DNA of 47,664 nucleotides from CAZJYI01 sp964550025. GTDB lineage: Bacteria > Verrucomicrobiota > Kiritimatiellia > UBA8416 > CAYOBW01. Where the stretch lies: assembly GCA_964550025.1 (NCBI GenBank), contig CAZJYI010000084.1, positions 1-47,664 of the forward strand, written 5' to 3'. Made by a program: the position numbers and the translations under genes. The notes beneath the pieces were generated by a model. That model searched no databases. It had not been told where the DNA came from and saw nothing but the letters and a program-made list of their open reading frames with translations. Below, piece after piece: positions 45,601 to 47,664 of this stretch; the first letter of the stretch is position 1; every line of letters starts with the position of its first letter.

Positions 45601-47664
45601 ATCCCAAGGCCAGTTTCTGGCGCAATGGCCTGCAGTTGACCGGCAACAACACGGGCTCGGGCAACGGCAACCACATGATCGGGCAATTGGGACTGGGAGG
45701 CTTCAGAGACAACAACGAAGAATCCAATTGCGAGATTGCCGAAGTTCTGATCTACAGCCGCGTTCTGACCGAAGCGGAGTTGAACCAGATTGGCAGATAC
45801 CTCGCGGACAAGTACGGGGTTGCTTCGTCCTACCCGGTCTTCCTTGACGAGTCGGGCGGACAGGCCGTGGTGACGGCCTCGCTGAACGTCCCGGCGATCT
45901 CCAACGTGACGGTGAACCTCTCGATGGGGGGCGCGCCCATCAACGGATTGCGCCATTACGGGTACCTGATCGGCGGCCGGCAGGACAGCGAACTGGACTT
46001 CGAAGGCAACGGTGGTCTGATAGCCGCCACGCCTGTGGGATCGAAGATATTCACCGTAGGCCCCAATGGCGACGGGCTGGACTACAACAATGACGCCGAA
46101 TGGCGGGCGGCGCTTCCGGCCATCAACCGCAACGACGATTTCCAGAACCTGTTCCTGGGGTACTTCACGGCAACGGTGGCAGGCAACTACAGTTTCAGAA
46201 CGCAGGGGACGGATGACCGGACGACCTTCTGGGTCGACCTGGACCGGGACGGCGTGTTCGAACGGGCCGGGGACAGCGGCGACGAACGGATGACGTGGCA
46301 GAATGCGACGGGCACGCGGACGCTGGCGGCCGGGACCACCTACAAGGTTGCCATAGGTCACATGGAACATGGCGGCGGGTCCGGGATCGAGGCCCTGTTC
46401 AGCACACCGCCGACAGGCGCTTTCCCGTCCCTGACCGAGATCAAGCCTTCGGACCCGGCGCAGAACGGCCTGTGGACATACGTCACGGAGACGGCCGCCT
46501 ACCCGGCCGACTACACGGCAACGGCCACGAGCGTGGTGATCCCGGCCGGCAGCCTGTCCTCGAACATCGTGCTGTCGGTGGTCGACGATCTCCTGCAGGA
46601 AGAAGACGAAGGACTCAAGGTCAGCATCGGTTCGGTCCTCAACGCGACGAGCGGCGCGCCGGTGAGCGTGACGGGCACGATCAACAGCGGCGATCCCAAC
46701 GTAACGGTTGGGGACGGCTTCACGAGCGTCAGCGTGCCGAACGCCACGCTCAACGGCGTGTTGACCATGGGCGACAGCGCCGACGTGACGATCTACTGGG
46801 GGACCGGCGACGGCGGTACGACGCAGGCGAACTGGGGGGCGACCTGCGTGGTGGGTTCCGTGAGCGAAGACGCGCCGTTTTCCACGAACATCACCGGCCT
46901 GGCCGGCGGGGTCACGTACTATTACCGCTGCTATGCCGCCAACGGCAGCAACCTGGCGGAAGACTGGTCCGACGTCGCGAGCACGTCCGTACCGCCGGCA
47001 CTCATCAGTGTCGATGATGTGGTGGTGACTGAGGGCGACTCCGGCACGGTTGACGCGGTGTTTACGATCAGCCTGTCCGGGGCGAATGCGGCCAGCATGT
47101 CCGTGGACTACGACACGGTGAACAACACGGCGACGGCCGGCAGTGACTACACGGCGCTGTCGGGCACCGTGACCATTCCGGCGGGGCAGACCAGCACGCA
47201 GATCACCGTGACGGTGGCGGGCGACACGGTGTTCGAGCACCCGGACGAGACCTTCTACCTGGACCTGAGCGACCCGGTCAACGGCACGATTTCGGACGGG
47301 CGCGGCGTCTGCACGATCACTGACGAAGATGCGGGCACGTACCTGGTTGACTGGCGCAACCGCATGAAGATCACCTTTGACGGGTATGCCGGCACCGAGA
47401 CGCTGACCAATTGGCCTGCGTTGGTGCGGCTGGCCGAGACCATCCCCGGTTTCGACTATGATCAGTTCGCTTCGGGCAACGGCCTGGACATCCGCTTCGC
47501 GAATGCCGCGGGAACACGGGTGTTCCACTTCGAGATCGAGGACTGGGATACTGGCGGTGAGTCGGCCGTGTGGGTAGAGGTGCCCGAACTGCCTGCGGGC
47601 GGTACGTACATCTGGGCTTACTGGGGCAACCCGCTGGAGGCGGCGCTGCCGTCGTGGCTGACCC
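33642..47664 (+). CDS. Giant exported modular adhesin-like protein 3 (at least 4,674 aa, C-terminus beyond window)
   Basis: The ATG at 33642 begins a signal peptide (ATVMALLAGMAWA, cleavage after residue 30) homologous to that of giant 2. The Shine-Dalgarno is weak. I checked the frame at several points up to 47343 and it stays in phase to the right edge. Modules: beta-helix-like stretch (31-293), Ig-like (294-406), PATR beta-helix (407-899), CWG module, jelly-roll-like domains (1005-1178, 1389-1583), Fn3 pairs between lectin-like domains (1785-2008, 2225-2434), PA14-like (2642-2842, 3450-3622), CBM-like (3051-3235), lectin-like (3830-4062), Calx-beta split by a PA14-like domain (4066-4350), CWG module, Calx-beta (4451-4563) and the start of DUF2341 (4566 on). 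Surface or matrix glycan binding is inferred. Confidence 0.88.
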   Translation, partial: MNNAVRSKRHIWTPIASATVMALLAGMAWAQTTTYDGPLSGWNVDTWNNAGNWDSGIPSGTINVVIGASERANANSGSTPAYTGTLTMNSSAELNVDSNLADENALGTGTITMNAGSGIFVMRGAGVTISQAIVLLGNATFGGGKSTAGHHTTRTLSGGISGAFQFTIEGVNNNTFHLDAANTFDGFVADRNNGNSFRVEANVAGCLGNGNVTINDTVTLQIDAANAMADSGTLTLTGTHDYRRASKLIMNANDTIDKLFIDGNQAAAGAYTGGSGSWITGAGTLTVSSDPPDSTAPTVVSIVDNMSGGPIYADVQEVTYTITFDEDIDESTVTAADFDNAGTATITIGTITKTTEHPAPAVFTVIVQPSTTGTLQLRIPSGQTIEDLYNNALVVPVLDDTTITINSGTTPDAGIRYFDGANTGGLGDSASDGGTAAWDTSTVNWDRETGIARLAWNNANDDIAIFGTQNGTVTLGEDMDLSGITFGHPGGANDNGNWAYTITANALNFAAGGTITNLNGWNGRIQTIASAITGNPDVAQITSSSGGDINGGIRFGPTAGATQELGTVTLAAGYNGLSGGADKTTLWLSGVTTGNRISNVVQETNYSLMRKSDSGEWTVLSTAQVGRIYIDGGDLKVAGTLKMTQYQGVYLNSGTLHYNSPAAMQSGGSQTLIFNGGSLDNSSGAAIDTSTYNPPMSWNANFTFVGSSGSDSDLYLGNGNMVMNATRQVTVQNAAATLTVGGVVSGSGFGLTKAGDGTLALNAVNTYDGTTTVNAGTLGGTGTVGVVSVASGGTLGPGASTGTFNASGVTIASGGTLAIDIDDTQTPRTDTLAVSGSLDITDATLDFNVTGAAGEFAYVIATYGSLTGNFGTITDMPIGYAIDYAYGGSQIAIKQSGGETQPVATNLGATAIGIGMATLRGEMTDGTTGDAYICWGASDGGTSGTGAWQFVESMGSVNESSPFSTNLTTVYYGVEYSYRVYVTNSIGDDWSGVTNFTTLWPIAPSLGTVNWDFETGDLTDWTNVGTGVGADTLFRNGNNPVSHTRIGPKQGTYYVDGYRLAGGSQSDGWTGVIESDSFVLGASAAFTMVSGGGTFSWSGTPASPGTLAGIALEREVSPGTWENVIFQSGGGNSLVARNWDASAYEDDTVRLRIYDTTQGGWGWTAVDDIEASNVLIPSPHSIDITNTAAENIAVTTADLVGILNGTGSVFDVTVYWGTNDHADAAAWLADGTASKLDIGTYTNVTGQSVTGSVGSLTGGTVYYYTMVASNDMTNIWASPNAVFGTDGPPTLINAGYTPEGGYATLSGNVISTGGLPVAVRIYWGDSDGGTTPGNWANTNIFSGTQGTGTFSTNTTGGLTYGVQYYYRCTASNANGLAWAPVTSGFVTAPEDVLTGPGSYLWDFYDGVGQDNDWATLNGGAYYESSRGGGVVAANAGGGLSGDGGHATFLFESPIFKFNGGTVNGTDAIRFSMSTGAGDQAGNGPDFATPAEVLAYNGGNTDNNGEKGLAFYNLDTLVYDAVYFHSHNDNNPEVSGLTAANLTAAGVDLSARYALNFYDNDQGSWGWTILNWVDIAADLVVPSPISIENLAVSPDFTATSATFNATFDGTLSAFDVYVYWGTSDGGTDAGAWANTNLIGSYTNQTSTSLSFYTNSLTGDTTYYYAFCAQNAATNMWAQPSTSFKTVGAPVIDNGIGGTPHVGYATLNGELLDGGLADVSVYWGTTDGGTNPNAWEHTNTLQVVGNVAFSTNAMGVIYGLQYYYRCYATNTFGEDWANDTTSFVSAYPSDLLVTSGLELWLKADEGVLTSGSTVTNWQDQSGNGHNADAPNGSPQYAASQVNGKPAVKFHGGNNYLNINHGIVPRQEYIVFKSGRYALNPGDPNKWGNTWGGPFGQQNNDGWMTQSGTRDLWDDGNRRPNAVSWNGDVIAQTNPDGFPYGVPNVADYMVLKVDPRNYASANARVGRPNNSWGNGYVDVAEVLVYDNILSAADEEKVGGYLAWKYGITSSYPDFNTNTDRPILIFNTAASGVVSGQAQLNGTLNADAAVYDVWVYWSTNDYTTNKASWLANGDSQHIGAYTNTTGVSLSHLAMGLAPSETYYYAFYASNMLHQMWAQPSMSFGSFGAPTVDNAGGATALVPGGATLNGELLTGGSADATICWGTVNAGTNGVPGDWQNTESVGSVTALDPFSADITGTLYGLTYYYTCYVSNGDGNSWSPVTTFLTAPPIELLVTDGLQMHLDAGAGTTTDGNGVVTWLDQSGNGHTATRVEGTLQLLSDQVNGLPAVQFVDNSRASIAFNQYSKTQFIVTKMIDAGDWGAWMGSQPRSGYMWNRNGSAWGANYPDAASRNGTVLSPTAFNLGTGRFADFMVVKIVGNDNDTSQRIYELGRAEYNGGWDRLQNYMAEILSYDVELSAADEEKVGAYLAAKYGITTTYPALPYPYIENTGITDLLPGEAKINGTLYAKESVYDVWVYWSTDNGGTSKATWLTNGDVQYMGAFANVASTGLVHRITGLPPLTTHYYNYYASNAAAEIWGDVYTFGSAGPPTVENRGATDIDVGTAGLRGELTVGGRADIYLCWGAWDGGTSTGAWEHVETLGARDSGIVFTNTVSGAHYGITYYYRCYATNSLGSDWADTASSFSTLIETVPVYDPAAAHLKAYGYHINNDGLAMNLHNNAGMMGGGDPTTFQNFYGQSQLTSGPGSRGLDFNSDGDFQAAGLIAGSRNDNYSDLFRGYFTPSEDGVHTFDVEHSDDRVGMWMDLDRDGVFESSPTGLGANRGEQLDWDSDSPKSVTLEADKAYMFAATHREGGGGSGIHVRFQTPSVSWRNVKPADATQSSMWRWWLEDISAYSITNELPSNLAPGQAQLNGTLSASGAVYDVWVYWSTSDHGTNAANWIAGGSSAHVGTYTNAVTSLSHTAGSLAAGTPYYYAFHGTNEQDEIWGDPAMSFTSMGAPTVDNDGGATDIGVGTASLRGELTAGGAADIYVCWGTSDGGTSTGAWEHVEALGQKVESTFSTNITGAFYGITYYYRCYATNFYGSDWADSTTNFMTIKPEAWADATGWSFTNWTGDADSGITNDYTYTAAHSFGDNHAGVTVNGVPFVYNFNQSGAGWTSTGLGAAWGNDDDAVITGASEDLAEEFRYNGNPATFQFSGLTAGTRYKATFFSVAWEAAGNRWQTFLNDASADSLHVDQDHYGNNYGITMSYVFDATGATEDFTITPDVGGTTFHCYALANRDVGTIPVADIANTPPTDRGLNTVTLNATISITSSVFDVWAYWGTVDGGTDSVAWASNAYVGTYTNVIDADVSYGIGSVGAAGTPYYTFRLSNEVETVWADPSEQVTAIAAPEVINGAPTVAVSSATLAGELTTGLVAHVYIYWGMSDGGTTKANWDSYELLSDTPQGTFSDTVEAGYGMTYYYRCYATNAVGEDWANSSTNFTTLPAPTLPVSPNALYYGRYTGSGSGDLGAIDDGVANGENGGLFDLTPDGGSPSVWTSEIWPTSDGDNYSKMWWGYFHPPLEGSYEFYVHGDDYELLWIDADQSGEFETFIDDVSRNVPPEGWNTPHTETVTLTNGEHYAFAIAMNEGGGGDWMQITIKKPGGSAERINPSTPSQDGWWSLDVLPPTLSITNDAITGVSTNLATMNGTLMATGWVFDVWAYWNTSDGGTNAANWTNSAHIGWVTNYEGALSYEITGLTELTSYYCTFRATNQLMDMWAEPSKAFGTLGAISVDNLAVGTLTATSAVLRAQLQTGGTGDAIIYWGTTDRGASHVGWDDSESFPGVVMDPFETNVTVLAGGTYYYRTYASNAINVAWAPATESFTVPRAAVSLSLATRLDPLSIDGCVLWLDGDDIDGDGDTNDNPANGAPVNVWEDKSGLSHDAHRTGLVDPSYNAAGPNGHGVITFDADRDYMATFYNFDAHTEYSILSVARYTGGDSERVISSATRNWLFGFHGNLTERWHAEGWIQATGDNNDTDWHVHAGHMNDDPDPKASFWRNGLQLTGNNTGSGNGNHMIGQLGLGGFRDNNEESNCEIAEVLIYSRVLTEAELNQIGRYLADKYGVASSYPVFLDESGGQAVVTASLNVPAISNVTVNLSMGGAPINGLRHYGYLIGGRQDSELDFEGNGGLIAATPVGSKIFTVGPNGDGLDYNNDAEWRAALPAINRNDDFQNLFLGYFTATVAGNYSFRTQGTDDRTTFWVDLDRDGVFERAGDSGDERMTWQNATGTRTLAAGTTYKVAIGHMEHGGGSGIEALFSTPPTGAFPSLTEIKPSDPAQNGLWTYVTETAAYPADYTATATSVVIPAGSLSSNIVLSVVDDLLQEEDEGLKVSIGSVLNATSGAPVSVTGTINSGDPNVTVGDGFTSVSVPNATLNGVLTMGDSADVTIYWGTGDGGTTQANWGATCVVGSVSEDAPFSTNITGLAGGVTYYYRCYAANGSNLAEDWSDVASTSVPPALISVDDVVVTEGDSGTVDAVFTISLSGANAASMSVDYDTVNNTATAGSDYTALSGTVTIPAGQTSTQITVTVAGDTVFEHPDETFYLDLSDPVNGTISDGRGVCTITDEDAGTYLVDWRNRMKITFDGYAGTETLTNWPALVRLAETIPGFDYDQFASGNGLDIRFANAAGTRVFHFEIEDWDTGGESAVWVEVPELPAGGTYIWAYWGNPLEAALPSWLT
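33732..36338 (+). other. Giant 3: N-terminal beta-helix, Ig-like domain and PATR region
   Basis: The first part (SGWNVDTWNNAGNW, then repeated short strands up to about 34520) looks like a beta-helix. The Ig-like domain (TVVSIVDNMSGGPIYADVQE ... LQLRIPSGQTIED) matches the second Ig domain of giant 2. From about 34866 the PATR region contains FGLTKAGDGTLALNAVNTYDG and closes with the segment shared by all three giants. Confidence 0.7.
36654..37175 (+). other. Giant 3: jelly-roll-like domain (NWDFETGDLTDW type)
   Basis: It starts VNWDFETGDLTDWTNVGTGV and contains DTLFRNGNNPVSHTR, TYYVDGYR and TTQGGWGWTAVDDIE. It is a clear homologue of giant 1 at 7645-8161 and forms a direct link between giants 1 and 3. 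Confidence 0.55.
37182..41570 (+). repeat. 4.4 kb segment shared with giant 2 (copy in giant 3)
   Basis: It is collinear with 25125-29516. The frame and module order are preserved, so the duplication joined two open frames in phase. Confidence 0.85.
41565..44507 (+). other. Giant 3: two PA14-like domains flanking Fn3 and CBM-like modules
   Basis: PA14-like domains are at 41565-42167 (GYFTPSEDGVHTFDVEHSDD, MDLDRDGVFES) and 43989-44507 (GYFHPPLEGSYEFYVHGDDY, IDADQSGEFE). Between them are an Fn3 pair (42180-42790), the CBM-like domain shared with giant 2 (42800-43350) and another Fn3 pair (43353-43961). Confidence 0.65.
45129..45827 (+). other. Giant 3: concanavalin-like domain (LWLDGDDIDG type)
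   Basis: CVLWLDGDDIDGDGDTND, YSILSVARYTGGDSERVISS and IAEVLIYSRVLTEAELNQIG match the domain at 30765-31439 of giant 2. The fold is inferred to be lectin-like. Confidence 0.65.
45837..46691 (+). other. Giant 3: Calx-beta domain interrupted by a PA14-like domain
   Basis: The first Calx-beta strands (AVVTASLNVPAISNVTVNLS, to about 45929) break off into a PA14-like domain (GYFTATVAGNYSFRTQGTDD, VDLDRDGVFER, to about 46496). The Calx-beta pattern then resumes with ADYTATATSVVIPAGSLSSN and DDLLQEEDEGLKVSIG. Confidence 0.6.
46992..47664 (+). other. Giant 3: Calx-beta domain and start of a DUF2341 domain
   Basis: Calx-beta signs are VTEGDSGTVDAVFTISLS, TATAGSDYTALSGTVTIPAG and HPDETFYLDLSDP (46992-47330). 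From 47340 the pattern WRNRMKITFDGY ... LTNWPALVRL ... GLDIRFANAAGT ... YIWAYWGNP is typical of DUF2341, a beta-sandwich of exported bacterial and archaeal proteins. It is cut by the window end. Confidence 0.75.

Overview
The window is almost wholly (about 97%) three enormous protein genes in tandem on the + strand: 484-21147 (6,887 residues), 21462-32888 (3,808 residues) and 33642 to the right edge (at least 4,674 residues, still open). Each starts with a signal peptide. Each carries a beta-helix-like stretch with autotransporter-associated beta-strand (PATR) repeats in its first kilobase-pairs, followed by a long string of small beta-sandwich modules: fibronectin-III-like, LamG/concanavalin-like, PA14-like, Ig/cadherin-like, Calx-beta and DUF2341. 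No enzyme active site, transmembrane segment or outer-membrane barrel was recognised. I read them as giant exported surface or matrix adhesins, probably glycan-binding. At the left edge, on the - strand, is the first 31 codons of a probable four-helix-bundle protein.

The DNA is GC-rich with Shine-Dalgarno sites at the first two giant genes. Giant PATR/LamG/PA14 proteins, a four-helix-bundle gene and hairpin-rich intergenic DNA suggest a Gram-negative PVC-superphylum bacterium (Kiritimatiellota or a relative). This is an inference; no rRNA or housekeeping gene is present.

Layout: 1-94 partial four-helix gene (-); 95-321 two large hairpins built from 8-base units; 322-390 promoter of giant 1; 484-21147 giant 1, with three internal repeat arrays; 21148-21461 solo hairpin arm, a decayed scrap of coding sequence and the promoter of giant 2; 21462-32888 giant 2; 32889-33268 three different hairpin elements; 33269-33360 promoter of giant 3; 33361-33641 unusually long leader; 33642-47664 giant 3.

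The most interesting signals are two. (1) All three giants share one promoter layout: two copies of a TGTCGCAATA-like box exactly 22 bases apart, the second starting exactly 41 bases before a -10-like hexamer, which implies a common activator. (2) The two complete giants end, after unrelated sequence, in the same short tail ([PG]-T-L-[FI]-I-[FV]-R-stop) encoded by different codons, a candidate C-terminal sorting signal. Giants 2 and 3 also share a collinear 4.4 kb block (offset 12,057 bases), showing that they evolved by duplication and module shuffling.
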